A stretch of DNA of 64,000 nt from Arcticibacter sp. (lineage in GTDB: Bacteria > Bacteroidota > Bacteroidia > 2-12-FULL-35-15), in contig JAJNQB010000010.1 of the NCBI GenBank assembly GCA_021155045.1, forward strand, positions 1 to 64,000, in the 5' to 3' direction. Made by a program: the position numbers and the translations under genes. The notes under the pieces were generated by a model that did not search any database, was not told the DNA's origin, and saw only the letters and a list, made by a program, of their open reading frames with translations. Positions 16,454 through 25,064 of this stretch are shown piece by piece (position 1 is the first letter of the stretch; every line of letters starts with the position of its first letter).

Positions 16454-18193
16454 TCATCTTTCTCCTATTTGCTGACGCCACATTGCGTAATAAAGTCCTT
16501 TTTGCTCAAGTAACTCTTGATGTTTGCCTTTTTCAATAATATTACCTTTTTCAAGTACAATTATCTTGTCGGCATGCATTATTGTACTTAATCTATGTGC
16601 AATTAGAATGGTTATTTGATTTCGATTTTTTGATAATTCACGAACAGTCTTTGATATTTCTTCTTCGGTTAAAGAATCAAGCGAAGATGTTGCCTCATCA
16701 AAAACTAGTAAGCTTGGTTTGCGTAACAATGCACGTGCAATAGAAAGACGTTGTTTTTCACCTCCTGATACTTTTACTCCACCTTCTCCAATCATTGTAT
16801 TGATGCCTTTGTCAGCTCTTGCCAGCAGATTGTCGCAAGCAGCTTTTTTTAATACACTTAAGCATTCTTCATCTGTAGCATTTGGTGCAACAAATAATAA
16901 ATTTTCTTTAATTGTCCCTGCAAATAATTGAGTATCTTGAGTTACAAATCCTATTTGTGATCGGAGTTCATCCAAATCAATATTTTTACTATTAATGTCA
17001 TTATAGTTGATTGTCCCAACTAGCGGTTGGTATAAGCCCACAAGAAGTTTAACCAAAGTTGTTTTTCCTGAGCCAGAAGGACCAACAAAAGCTATCGTTT
17101 CTCCTGTTTCTGTTGTAAATGAAATATTTTCAAGGGCTTTGTTGTTTGCAGTATAATGTTTGAATTCAACATTTTTAAACTGTAATTTGCTAATGCTCTG
17201 TATGGATGTTGGGTTCTTAGATTTTTCTTCTTTAGGCGTATCTAAAATAGTTTTAAAATTTTCTAATGAGGCTTCCGCTTCTCTGTAAGTGCTGATAATA
17301 TTTCCTAATTCCTGCAATGGTCCGAAAATAAAAAAGGAATAAATTTGAAGAGAGAATAATTCTCCTAATGTCATCGTATCACCAAATATTAAATAGAGTA
17401 AAAGGAAAAGAATACCGCTTCTTAATAGATTAACGAGGGTGCCTTGAATAAAGCTAATGCTGCGGATATACCTTACTTTTTTTAGTTCAAGACCTAAAAT
17501 TTTAACGGTTGTAGAATTTAATCTTTCAATCTCTTGTTCGGCTAAACCTAAGCTTTTTACCAATTCTATATTTCTTAATGATTCAGTTGTGGAACCTGCC
17601 AATGCAGTTGTTTCGCCAACTATTTTTTTTTGAATTGTTTTTATTCTTTTGCTTAATGCTGATGTTATAAAGCCTAATACTGGAATGGAAGCAAAATAGA
17701 TAACAGCAATTAACCAATGAATTTTAATTGCATAAATCATAACAAAAATTACACCTATAAGTGAAGTAAATAAAATACTTACAAAAGCAAAAATAAGTTT
17801 CTCGGTGTCGGTTCTTACTTTTTGAAGTTTACCTAAGGTTTCTCCGCTTCGTTGATCTTCAAAAACTTGGTAGGGCAATTCTAATGAATGTTTTAAACCA
17901 TCAGAATATATTTGAGCACCCAATTTTTGAGTGATAACATTAACATAATAATCTTGAAAATTTTTTGCAATTCGAGATACCATAGCGGCTCCCATTGATA
18001 AAAGTATTAGCTTTCCAGCACCCTTAACAAACTCAGCTCGTGTATATTCACTGTATTTTGTGGCATAATCATCCACAATTAATTTGAAAACATAAGGGTC
18101 TAGTAATGAAAAAAGTTGGTTTATAGTAGCGAGCAGTAGAGCAAGAAAAATTAACCATTTATATTTTTTTAAATATGTAAATAATAATTTCAT
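16454..18193 (-). CDS. ABC exporter, fused permease and ATPase
   Basis: The protein has 579 aa from the ATG at 18193. A TTG nine bases further up is not needed, and a purine-rich GAAGGGA sits directly before the ATG. An N-terminal six-helix transmembrane domain (to about 320) is followed by a nucleotide-binding domain with Walker A GPSGSGKTT, Q-loop FVTQDTQLF, signature VSGGEKQRLSIARALL, Walker B LLVFDEATSSLD and the H-loop LIAHRLST. It is a homodimeric MsbA/multidrug type half transporter. Substrate is unknown. It lies upstream of marR on the same strand. A 30-bp palindrome covers its promoter region. Confidence 0.93.
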   Translation of the reverse strand: MKLLFTYLKKYKWLIFLALLLATINQLFSLLDPYVFKLIVDDYATKYSEYTRAEFVKGAGKLILLSMGAAMVSRIAKNFQDYYVNVITQKLGAQIYSDGLKHSLELPYQVFEDQRSGETLGKLQKVRTDTEKLIFAFVSILFTSLIGVIFVMIYAIKIHWLIAVIYFASIPVLGFITSALSKRIKTIQKKIVGETTALAGSTTESLRNIELVKSLGLAEQEIERLNSTTVKILGLELKKVRYIRSISFIQGTLVNLLRSGILFLLLYLIFGDTMTLGELFSLQIYSFFIFGPLQELGNIISTYREAEASLENFKTILDTPKEEKSKNPTSIQSISKLQFKNVEFKHYTANNKALENISFTTETGETIAFVGPSGSGKTTLVKLLVGLYQPLVGTINYNDINSKNIDLDELRSQIGFVTQDTQLFAGTIKENLLFVAPNATDEECLSVLKKAACDNLLARADKGINTMIGEGGVKVSGGEKQRLSIARALLRKPSLLVFDEATSSLDSLTEEEISKTVRELSKNRNQITILIAHRLSTIMHADKIIVLEKGNIIEKGKHQELLEQKGLYYAMWRQQIGER

Positions 18194-18213
18194 TCCCTTC
18201 AAAAATTAAGAAG

Positions 18214-18221
18214 CAAAGTTA
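18214..18221 (-). promoter_or_regulatory. -7 promoter box of the ABC exporter
   Basis: The minus strand reads TAACTTTG, matching the -7 consensus, 20 nt before the ATG. The perfect palindrome at 18224-18253 begins 2 bp upstream of it and would cover the -33 site. Confidence 0.6.
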
Positions 18222-18223
18222 CA

Positions 18224-18253
18224 TTTAATTATATGTATATACATATAATTAAA
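18224..18253. promoter_or_regulatory. 30-bp perfect palindrome, candidate operator
   Basis: Bases 18224-18238 are the exact reverse complement of 18239-18253, with core ATATGTATATACATAT. It lies between the ABC exporter promoter (minus strand) and the promoter at 18285-18292 (plus strand). It has no U-run and lies in a divergent spacer, so it is not a terminator. A repressor bound here would block the exporter promoter. Confidence 0.55.
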
Positions 18254-18284
18254 ATTTTTATTTGGATTTATTGTTTTAATGAGC

Positions 18285-18292
18285 TAAATTTG
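18285..18292 (+). promoter_or_regulatory. promoter of the 133-aa paralogue pair
   Basis: TAAATTTG at 18285-18292 has a TTTG -33 element at 18261-18264, a 20-nt spacer that matches the Bacteroidota consensus well. The start codon follows 20 nt after the box. Confidence 0.65.
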
Positions 18293-18312
18293 ATTTCGAT
18301 AAAGCTAGTTTT

Positions 18313-18714
18313 ATGGTAGACAAATTGGTTAAAACTGTAGATGTATATGAGTCAAGGGCGTTTTTTATTAAATATAGAGATGATGGTGTTGTTGTGTACG
18401 AACAAAAAAATGTAGATGAGCTTTTGGTTGAAGATATTATTGAAGGAGATGAATATTGTAATAAAATAAGTCAAGGGCAACCTCTTTTGAGACTTGTGAT
18501 TATAGATAAATTTATTTCAACAGATCCCGAAGTTAGAGCTTATGCTGCGTCAAAAAATAGAGACAAATTTGTATTGGCAGATGCTCTTGTAATTCAATCA
18601 CAGGCAATGAAAATAATAGCGAATTTTTATTTGAGATTTAATAAGCCATCTCGGCCAACTAAAATTTTTACTGATAGAGAAGAAGGATTGAACTGGTTAC
18701 TTTCTTTTAAATAA
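18313..18714 (+). CDS. 133-aa protein of unknown function, paralogue 1 (DUF7793/STAS-like)
   Basis: The protein has 133 aa with no signal peptide or membrane segment. The layout is N-terminal beta strands, a central LLRLVIIDKF strand, a VRAYAAS segment, a LADALVIQS helix and a C-terminal FNKPSRPTKIFTDREEGLNWL motif. It resembles the Bacteroidota DUF7793 group, whose alternating strand and helix pattern recalls STAS/SpoIIAA-like domains. That resemblance is from memory and not proven. It is followed after 1 nt by a paralogue of identical length. A good promoter lies upstream. Confidence 0.7.
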   Translation: MVDKLVKTVDVYESRAFFIKYRDDGVVVYEQKNVDELLVEDIIEGDEYCNKISQGQPLLRLVIIDKFISTDPEVRAYAASKNRDKFVLADALVIQSQAMKIIANFYLRFNKPSRPTKIFTDREEGLNWLLSFK

Positions 18715-18715
18715 T

Positions 18716-19117
18716 ATGCCATTGTACAGTATAAAAACAATTGATCAAATTAATTTTGATTTTTATTCCGTTGCCTTATGTGATAATGGTTTAATGTGCA
18801 TTCGAGTGGAAGGTAATCGCGAAATAGATGTGGAAAATGTTGTAGAAATCGTAAATGCAATTGAGAAACTTGGAAACAAAAAAATATTTCCACTGCTTGT
18901 GGTTGTTGGAGAATATACCTTACCTACTTCAGAAGCAAGAGCATACATTGCCACACCCGAATCCGATCCTTATGCTTGTGCCGAAGCTTATGTTGTAAAA
19001 TCATTTTCACAAAAATTGGTCGGAAATGTTTTCTTAAGTTTTAATAAACCTGTTCGCCCCACAAAAATATTTAACACAGAAGAAAAAGCAATTGAATGGT
19101 TAAAAGGATTTTTGTGA
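18716..19117 (+). CDS. 133-aa protein of unknown function, paralogue 2 (DUF7793/STAS-like)
   Basis: The protein has 133 aa. It aligns without large gaps to the gene before it: ARAYIAT for VRAYAAS, EAYVVKS for DALVIQS and FNKPVRPTKIFNTEEKAIEWL for the C-terminal motif. The N-terminal halves are much more diverged. It starts 1 nt after the previous stop, so the two are translationally coupled and may form a heterodimer. It is upstream of atpD, which has its own promoter. No function can be assigned. Confidence 0.7.
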   Translation: MPLYSIKTIDQINFDFYSVALCDNGLMCIRVEGNREIDVENVVEIVNAIEKLGNKKIFPLLVVVGEYTLPTSEARAYIATPESDPYACAEAYVVKSFSQKLVGNVFLSFNKPVRPTKIFNTEEKAIEWLKGFL

Positions 19118-19249
19118 TTTCTGTATAAAATTTTCATGATTTTTATCAGTTTTAACGCTCAATTATTACCATTTGTCGAGTAAAAAAAGGAGTGTTAAAA
19201 TTTAAACAAAATTGTTAATCAAATTTTTTCTCTTTGTATTATAAATTGT

Positions 19250-19257
19250 TACTTTTG
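19250..19257 (+). promoter_or_regulatory. -7 promoter box of atpD
   Basis: TACTTTTG is followed by CACTC. The extended form TTTGCACTC recurs at 38719 and 48774 in this window. It lies 42 nt before the atpD ATG. Confidence 0.6.
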
Positions 19258-19299
19258 CACTCGATTTTTAAAAGTAATACTAATTTTATAAAATATAAC

Positions 19300-20805
19300 A
19301 TGTCACAAACAACAGGTAAAATTGCACAGGTAATTGGTCCAGTAATAGATGTAACGTTTGAAGGAGGAGCCGCATTACCAAATATTTTGGATGCTCTTGA
19401 GGTGGTTAAACCAAACGGTCAAGTAGTAATATTAGAAACACAAAAACACGTTGGAGAAGATACTGTTCGTACTATAGCAATGGATTCATCCGATGGTTTG
19501 TATCGTGGATTAAAAGTAACATCTACTGGTGCTGGTATAACTATGCCTGTTGGCGACCAAGTAAAAGGGCGTTTATTTAATGTTGTGGGAGAAGCAATTG
19601 ACGGAATTAAACAAACTGACAAAAAAGGTGGTGCACCCATTCACCGCATGCCTCCTAAATACGAAGATTTATCTACTTCTACAGAGGTGTTATTTACAGG
19701 AATTAAAGTAATTGATCTTTTAGAGCCTTATGCAAAAGGTGGTAAAATTGGCTTATTTGGTGGTGCTGGTGTTGGTAAAACAGTATTGATTATGGAGTTA
19801 ATCAATAACATCGCTAAGGGTTACGAAGGTTTATCTGTGTTTGCTGGCGTTGGTGAGCGTACACGTGAAGGAAACGATTTATTACGTGAGATGATTGAAT
19901 CAAACGTTATTAAATATGGTGAAGAATTTAAACATTCAATGGAACAAGGTGGTTGGGATTTGACCAAAGTGGATATGAAAGAATTGGAAAAATCTCAAGC
20001 TACTTTAGTATTCGGACAAATGAACGAGCCTCCAGGAGCTCGTGCTCGTGTGGCTTTATCTGGATTAACGATGGCTGAATATTTCCGTGATGGGGATGAA
20101 AAATCTGGTGGACGTGATATCCTTTTCTTTATTGATAATATTTTCCGTTTTACACAAGCAGGTTCTGAAGTGTCGGCTTTATTAGGTCGTATGCCATCAG
20201 CAGTAGGTTACCAGCCTACACTCGCTACTGAAATGGGTTTAATGCAAGAGCGTATTACTTCAACAAAACGTGGTTCTATTACATCGGTACAAGCGGTTTA
20301 CGTTCCTGCCGATGACTTAACAGATCCAGCTCCTGCAACTACATTTGCCCACTTAGATGCAACAACGGTATTAAATCGTAAAATTGCTGAATTAGGAATT
20401 TATCCTGCTGTGGATCCTTTGGATTCTACATCTCGTATTTTAACTCCAGCAGTATTAGGAGAAGCACATTATGGAACAGCACAACGTGTAAAAAATATTT
20501 TACAACGTTACAAAGAGTTGCAAGATATTATTGCTATCCTTGGTATGGATGAGTTAAGTGAAGAAGATAAAATGGTTGTTCATCGTGCAAGACGTGTACA
20601 ACGTTTCTTGTCACAGCCATTCCATGTTGCAGAACAATTTACTGGATTAAAAGGAGTATTTGTTTCTATTGAAGATACTATCAAAGGATTTAACATGATT
20701 CTAGATGGAGAAGTAGATCAGTATCCTGAAGCAGCTTTTAACTTAGTAGGTTCAATTGAAGATGCTATTGAAAAAGGTAAAAAAATATTGGCAGAATCAA
20801 AATAA
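19300..20805 (+). CDS. atpD: F1F0 ATP synthase subunit beta
   Basis: The protein has 501 aa from the ATG of MSQTTGKIAQVIGPVIDV. An open extension up to 19234 would run through the promoter and is rejected. Walker A GGAGVGKT lies at residues 154-161, followed by the GERTREGNDL catalytic Glu segment, the DNIFRFTQAGSEVSALLGRMPS segment and the SAVGYQPTLATEMG loop. It is the catalytic subunit of the membrane ATP synthase. Only atpC follows. The other subunits are absent, which is the usual split arrangement in Bacteroidota. Confidence 0.98.
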   Translation: MSQTTGKIAQVIGPVIDVTFEGGAALPNILDALEVVKPNGQVVILETQKHVGEDTVRTIAMDSSDGLYRGLKVTSTGAGITMPVGDQVKGRLFNVVGEAIDGIKQTDKKGGAPIHRMPPKYEDLSTSTEVLFTGIKVIDLLEPYAKGGKIGLFGGAGVGKTVLIMELINNIAKGYEGLSVFAGVGERTREGNDLLREMIESNVIKYGEEFKHSMEQGGWDLTKVDMKELEKSQATLVFGQMNEPPGARARVALSGLTMAEYFRDGDEKSGGRDILFFIDNIFRFTQAGSEVSALLGRMPSAVGYQPTLATEMGLMQERITSTKRGSITSVQAVYVPADDLTDPAPATTFAHLDATTVLNRKIAELGIYPAVDPLDSTSRILTPAVLGEAHYGTAQRVKNILQRYKELQDIIAILGMDELSEEDKMVVHRARRVQRFLSQPFHVAEQFTGLKGVFVSIEDTIKGFNMILDGEVDQYPEAAFNLVGSIEDAIEKGKKILAESK

Positions 20806-20811
20806 ATACTT

Positions 20812-20853
20812 CGCATTATGAATAGGACAAGTTTTTGTCGTATTTGTAATGCG
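20812..20853 (+). repeat. nested hairpin in the atpD-atpC spacer
   Basis: CGCATTA (20812-20818) pairs with TAATGCG (20847-20853). Inside it GACAA (20826-20830) pairs with TTGTC (20835-20839). There is no U-run, so it is not a terminator. It fills most of the 70-nt spacer between the beta and epsilon genes. Confidence 0.5.
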
Positions 20854-20875
20854 TATCATTCGTAATTCGTAGATA

Positions 20876-21115
20876 ATGAAATTAGAAATAATAACTCCTG
20901 AGAAAAAAGTATATAGCGGTGATGTTACTGCGGTAAAACTACCTGGTGCTGATGGTTCGTTTGGAATATTAAATAATCATGCTCCGATTATCGCAACATT
21001 AAAAGAAGGAATAGTAAAAATTACTGAAATATCTAATAAAGTTGAAAATATTGAAATTAAAGGAGGAGTAGTTGAGGTGTTAAACAACAATATTATTGTT
21101 TTAGCCGAAGCTTAA
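20876..21115 (+). CDS. atpC: F1F0 ATP synthase subunit epsilon, short form
   Basis: The protein has 79 aa, covering only the N-terminal beta-sandwich: KLEIITPEKKVYSGDVTAVKL, then GADGSFGILNNHAPIIATLKEG and the IKGGVVEVLNNNIIVLAE ending. The C-terminal two-helix domain that inhibits ATP hydrolysis in E. coli and Bacillus is missing, as in many Bacteroidota. It joins the gamma subunit to the c-ring. A strong terminator follows at 21133. Confidence 0.95.
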   Translation: MKLEIITPEKKVYSGDVTAVKLPGADGSFGILNNHAPIIATLKEGIVKITEISNKVENIEIKGGVVEVLNNNIIVLAEA

Positions 21116-21132
21116 TTACTTCAAAATAGTTT

Positions 21133-21166
21133 AAAAGAGCCTTGAAATTTTTTTCAAGGCTCTTTT
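21133..21166 (+). terminator. intrinsic terminator of atpDC
   Basis: A 15-bp perfect stem (AAAAGAGCCTTGAAA with TTTCAAGGCTCTTTT) encloses a TTTT loop. The U-rich right arm completes it. It lies 17 nt after the atpC stop. Confidence 0.92.
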
Positions 21167-21209
21167 GGTTTAAAATATTATTTTTCAAAATTCAAACAAA
21201 TATTTTTAC

Positions 21210-21217
21210 TATTTTTG
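21210..21217 (+). promoter_or_regulatory. -7 promoter box of the TPR gene
   Basis: TATTTTTG fits the -7 consensus and lies 24 nt before the ATG at 21242, directly after the atpDC terminator. Confidence 0.45.
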
Positions 21218-21241
21218 GTTTATTACTTAAAAAAATAAAAA

Positions 21242-22003
21242 ATGAAAAAAACAATATTGGTTTTACTTGGTTTTGTTTTCTTGGTTATAACTGCTAAAGC
21301 TCAAGATAACGAAAGTTTATATGAAAAAGCACATAAGCTAAAGCTTGAATACAAATACAAAGAAGCATTTCCTTTGTTTCAACAATTACTTAAATCAGAT
21401 TCATCTAATGTTAATTATTTAACTGATGCTAGTTATTTATACTCAAAGTATGGATTCTATTATATCTCATCTGAAACAGAAAAAATAAATTATTATAAAA
21501 CCGCAGAACGCCTTGCACTTAAAGCAATAAAACTAAACGAAAAAAGTGCAGATGCTCATTATGTTTACGCAATGGCATTGGGAAGAATAAATGAAAATGC
21601 AAGCTCAAAACAAAAGATTGCAAATGCAAAACTTATAAAATATCAGACAGATAGAGCTATTGAGTTAAACTCTAAATTGGCGGGAGCATACCATATACTT
21701 GGTCGTTGGCATAGAACAGTTGCTAACTTCAGCACATTTGAAAAAGCAATGATTAATTCTTTTTTTGGTGGAGTTCCTCCAGGTGGTTCATTTGAAGATG
21801 CAATAAAATCGTTCAAAGCTGCTATTGCAATAGAGCCTGCATTTTTGATGCATCAATATGAATTAGCACAAACTTATTTTGATATGGATAGAAAAGTGGA
21901 GGCTAAAGTTTGGGCTTCACAGGTTGCTGCTGCAACTCCTCATAATGAAGACGATTCAAAAGCAAAAAAAGAATGTGAAGAGTTGTTGAAAAAAATGAAA
22001 TAA
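21242..22003 (+). CDS. exported TPR protein, RMD-like
   Basis: The protein has 253 aa with a signal peptide ending in TAKAQ. The mature part is a series of TPR helices: EAFPLFQQLLKSDSSNVNYL, then TAERLALKAIKLNEKSADAHYVYAM, DRAIELNSKLAGAYHILGRWH and AIKSFKAAIAIEPAFLMHQYELAQ. The WHRTVANFSTFEKAM segment recalls bacterial relatives of regulator-of-microtubule-dynamics proteins, a comparison from memory. It is a periplasmic scaffold for protein contacts. It is monocistronic, bounded by terminators on both sides. Confidence 0.75.
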   Translation: MKKTILVLLGFVFLVITAKAQDNESLYEKAHKLKLEYKYKEAFPLFQQLLKSDSSNVNYLTDASYLYSKYGFYYISSETEKINYYKTAERLALKAIKLNEKSADAHYVYAMALGRINENASSKQKIANAKLIKYQTDRAIELNSKLAGAYHILGRWHRTVANFSTFEKAMINSFFGGVPPGGSFEDAIKSFKAAIAIEPAFLMHQYELAQTYFDMDRKVEAKVWASQVAAATPHNEDDSKAKKECEELLKKMK

Positions 22004-22025
22004 TATCTTATTATTATGTTTTACC

Positions 22026-22053
22026 AAAGGCATAAAATTTATTTTGTGCCTTT
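22026..22053. terminator. bidirectional terminator overlapping the end of rluD
   Basis: A 13-bp stem with one GU pair (AAAGGCATAAAAT with ATTTTGTGCCTTT) has A and T runs on either side, so it can act on both strands. It separates the TPR gene from the convergent rluD gene. The rluD stop codon (22039-22041) lies inside the hairpin. Confidence 0.85.
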
Positions 22054-23181
22054 TTTTATTTTACTGTGGTCTTCATCTACAGCATCATCTTCGATATTTA
22101 CAGAGTGAGAATATTTCCTCCATTTATCAATTACAGATTGCATATCTTTTGGAATTTCGGAATCGAAATGAATAAATTTTCCTGTTTTAGGATGGTTGAA
22201 ACCGAGTGATTTTGCATGTAATGCATGACGGGGCATTAGCTCAAAACAATTATCAACAAATTGACGATATTTCGAAAATGTGGTGCCTTTTAAAATTCTA
22301 TTCCCTCCATAAGTATCATCATTGAAAAGAGGATGGCTTATATGTTGCATGTGTGCGCGAATCTGGTGTGTGCGTCCTGTTTCTAATTTACATTCGATTA
22401 GTGTTACATATCCAAATCGTTCCAAAACTTTATAGTGTGTAACAGCATGTTTTCCCTCTTCGCTTCCTTCTGGAAAAACATCCATTTTTTTTCTGTCTTT
22501 CAAATGACGACCGATATTACCAGTAACTGTTCCAGAGTCTTCATCAAAATCTCCCCATACAAGAGCAATATATTTTCTATCTAAATTTCTATCAAAAAAA
22601 TCTTGTGCAAGCTTTACCATAGCAACTTCACTTTTTGCAACAACCATAATTCCGCTTGTGTTTTTATCCAGCCTATGAACCAACCCTGGCCTGATGCTAG
22701 CAAGCTCTTTTGATTTTTCTGTTATTTCTACTGTTGCACCAGATTTGTTGATTGGTAAATTTTGAAAATGATATACTAACGCATTTACAAGTGTTCCTTT
22801 ATAATTTCCATAACCCGGATGAACAACCATTCCTGGGTCCTTATTGATGATGATTAAATCATCGTCTTCATAAACAACATTTATAGGAATATTTTGCGGT
22901 ATTAATTCAATTTCTCTAGGTGGGTGAGAAAACACAACAGTAATAACATCGTGAGGTTTTACCTTGTAATTTGATTTAACGGCTTTGGTGTTTACTAAAA
23001 TGTTTCCATTTTCAGCTGCTTGTTGAATTTTTGTGCGTGTAGCATTTTGTACACGATTCATCAAAAATTTATCTATTCGCAGCGGCTCTTGACCTTTATC
23101 AGCAGTTACTTTATAGTGTTCAAAAAGTTCTTGATCACCGTCTTGTTCTTCGGTTATTTCTTCAAATTCGTCTGTATTCAT
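22039..23181 (-). CDS. rluD: RluA-family 23S rRNA pseudouridine synthase
   Basis: The protein has 380 aa. An N-terminal S4 RNA-binding domain (LRIDKFLMNRVQNATRTKIQ) is followed by the catalytic domain with GLVHRLDKNTSG, where Asp172 is the catalytic residue. ETGRTHQIRAHM, HPLFNDDTYGG and PRHALHAKSLGF are further family motifs. It converts uridines in large-subunit rRNA to pseudouridine. The exact target is assumed from RluD-like architecture. It is the last gene of the PASTA-T9SS-rluD operon, starting 8 nt after the previous stop. Confidence 0.93.
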   Translation of the reverse strand: MNTDEFEEITEEQDGDQELFEHYKVTADKGQEPLRIDKFLMNRVQNATRTKIQQAAENGNILVNTKAVKSNYKVKPHDVITVVFSHPPREIELIPQNIPINVVYEDDDLIIINKDPGMVVHPGYGNYKGTLVNALVYHFQNLPINKSGATVEITEKSKELASIRPGLVHRLDKNTSGIMVVAKSEVAMVKLAQDFFDRNLDRKYIALVWGDFDEDSGTVTGNIGRHLKDRKKMDVFPEGSEEGKHAVTHYKVLERFGYVTLIECKLETGRTHQIRAHMQHISHPLFNDDTYGGNRILKGTTFSKYRQFVDNCFELMPRHALHAKSLGFNHPKTGKFIHFDSEIPKDMQSVIDKWRKYSHSVNIEDDAVDEDHSKIKKGTK

Positions 23182-23189
23182 TTTGTAGC

Positions 23190-25064
23190 TTAGTTTACTT
23201 TAACGAATTTGTGAACGCTCGTTTTGTTTTTGTTTGATAGTTGGATAAAATAAATTCCTTCGTTTAAACTAGATATATCAATAGTTTCGCTAAATGAAGA
23301 TTGATTTGAAAAAGCAATCCTTCCTGTTAAATCATAAATAACATAATTAAAAATGGAGTTGGCAGTTTCAACGTTCGATTTGATATACAGTTTATCAGAA
23401 GAAGGGTTAGGATAAATTATAAAATTCTGATTTATAGCTTCCTCAATTTTATCGGATACAGCAAAATCTTGTGATGTGCCAAAAACTGGGCGCATCATTA
23501 ATGAGCCAGGGAAAGGAGAATGAAGCCAACCTCCAGTTACGTTGTATGAAATATTATTTTGAGTGTTTGTGTTTTTATCAACTCCAATATTTAAAAATTG
23601 ATTTGTGTTTTGTTGGAATCCAATATGAAAAGTAGAAGCATTCAAATACAGCGCAGGAATAATTGGATAACGAATAAAGCTATTTGTGCCCATCTGATTA
23701 TAATTTGGGCTATGAATGGTATCGTTTGAGAATATTTCAGTTCCAGGATAACCGCCAGCATCTGCCCATACTTTTAACCTAAAAGTATAAACAGCAGCAT
23801 TTGTCATTAATGGATTAAAATAAATATCAATATATCTTAGTGTATCATTAATAGTACTCGTGAATTTTTCTGCAAGTTTTGCATTTAATGTACTCAATCC
23901 AAAAGCACTTTCTGCTGTTCCGTCATCGTATGCATAATGGTAACGAAATTCTTGTTTATGACGAACAGTATCATTTATTCTATGGAAATCAGGAGTAGAA
24001 TTAACAATGGCTTCAAAAGTATAATCACCAGAAGAAGTTAATAATGGGAGTGTTGGTAGGGAGCCCGCATTGTATAAGTAATATCCAGAAGCTACATAAG
24101 GGTTAACATTGCTGGCAGAAAGTGGAGAAGAATAAATTAGTGTATTTATCGTATCATATACATTGTGAACAAAACTTACATTTTTAACTACTGAATGATT
24201 ATTTCTAACAGGTGTTGTAATCGAACTTTTTGATTCGCTGGTTACATAATGCCGCCAAGGCATTTCAGTATAGGTATTCAACATTGATATTGGTTCGTAA
24301 ACAAAAGCAATGTCTTCGAAAATACTATCAGCCTTATGACGTAGCCTGTTTAAATAAACATAATCAATGTTCCAATGGTCTACATTTCCGCTTCTTGTTG
24401 CATAGTTGGTAATACAAAATTGAAATCCCTTTTGTAAATATGCTGCATTTTTAATTGGAATCATCGCAATTCTCCAAGAGCTATCATTTGTAGCAAGTGT
24501 AGTTCCTTTTTTTGACCATACCCAATCCCAAGAACTTAATGTGCCGGGCTTTCTGAAACGAACAACTAATGAATCATTTTGTTCTGGAGCATTTCCAATA
24601 CCTTGTGGCTGATAGAAAAAACTTAAATATATTGAATCACTTGCAGGGTAAGTTAAATCAATTGGTTTTGAGTATAAAGTGTCTGCTGGACCTGATGAGC
24701 CAGAGCTTGCAAAAAAATCGTATGGATAACCATCTGCTTTTAAACCATCAAAAGTTGCAACACCTTTTGTTGGCGGAGCTTTTGGATAATCATTGTTTAT
24801 AAAAACAGTATTGTTTAACCAAAATGTCGTATCAGGATAAGGTCCTATTTTTGTAAAATCATCTAAAATTCCTTTTGTTCCTAAAACCAAAGTATCAGTT
24901 ATAGAACCCATTTTTAACATTGATTTACTTTGTAAATCTTTATAAGCATTTATTAAAACAGCATTTCCAGTGAGCTCATTTTCTACAATTCCTTGAGAAA
25001 ATATTTTTGAAGTAATAACTACTAGAAAAAAGAAATATGTAAATATTTTAGTTGTTAAATTCAT
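23190..25064 (-). CDS. secreted protein with T9SS type A sorting domain
   Basis: The protein has 624 aa with a signal peptide ending near IFSQG. The long beta-rich middle includes jelly-roll-like segments (PIDLTYPASDSIYLSFFYQPQG and HWNIDYVYLNR parts). The C-terminal 80 residues are a type A sorting domain: IIYPNPSSDKLYI, then NYVIYDLTGRI and LNEGIYFIQL, ending in VHKFVKV. Such domains direct export through the type IX system and attachment to the cell surface. Function of the cargo is unknown. The ATG overlaps the stop of the PASTA gene by 4 nt (ATGA). Confidence 0.9.
   Translation of the reverse strand: MNLTTKIFTYFFFLVVITSKIFSQGIVENELTGNAVLINAYKDLQSKSMLKMGSITDTLVLGTKGILDDFTKIGPYPDTTFWLNNTVFINNDYPKAPPTKGVATFDGLKADGYPYDFFASSGSSGPADTLYSKPIDLTYPASDSIYLSFFYQPQGIGNAPEQNDSLVVRFRKPGTLSSWDWVWSKKGTTLATNDSSWRIAMIPIKNAAYLQKGFQFCITNYATRSGNVDHWNIDYVYLNRLRHKADSIFEDIAFVYEPISMLNTYTEMPWRHYVTSESKSSITTPVRNNHSVVKNVSFVHNVYDTINTLIYSSPLSASNVNPYVASGYYLYNAGSLPTLPLLTSSGDYTFEAIVNSTPDFHRINDTVRHKQEFRYHYAYDDGTAESAFGLSTLNAKLAEKFTSTINDTLRYIDIYFNPLMTNAAVYTFRLKVWADAGGYPGTEIFSNDTIHSPNYNQMGTNSFIRYPIIPALYLNASTFHIGFQQNTNQFLNIGVDKNTNTQNNISYNVTGGWLHSPFPGSLMMRPVFGTSQDFAVSDKIEEAINQNFIIYPNPSSDKLYIKSNVETANSIFNYVIYDLTGRIAFSNQSSFSETIDISSLNEGIYFIQLSNKNKTSVHKFVKVN

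Noticed and set aside
19234..19299. 22-codon N-terminal extension of atpD
   Set aside because: The extension runs through the -7 promoter box at 19250 and is not part of the F1 beta family. The ATG at 19300 gives the normal N terminus.
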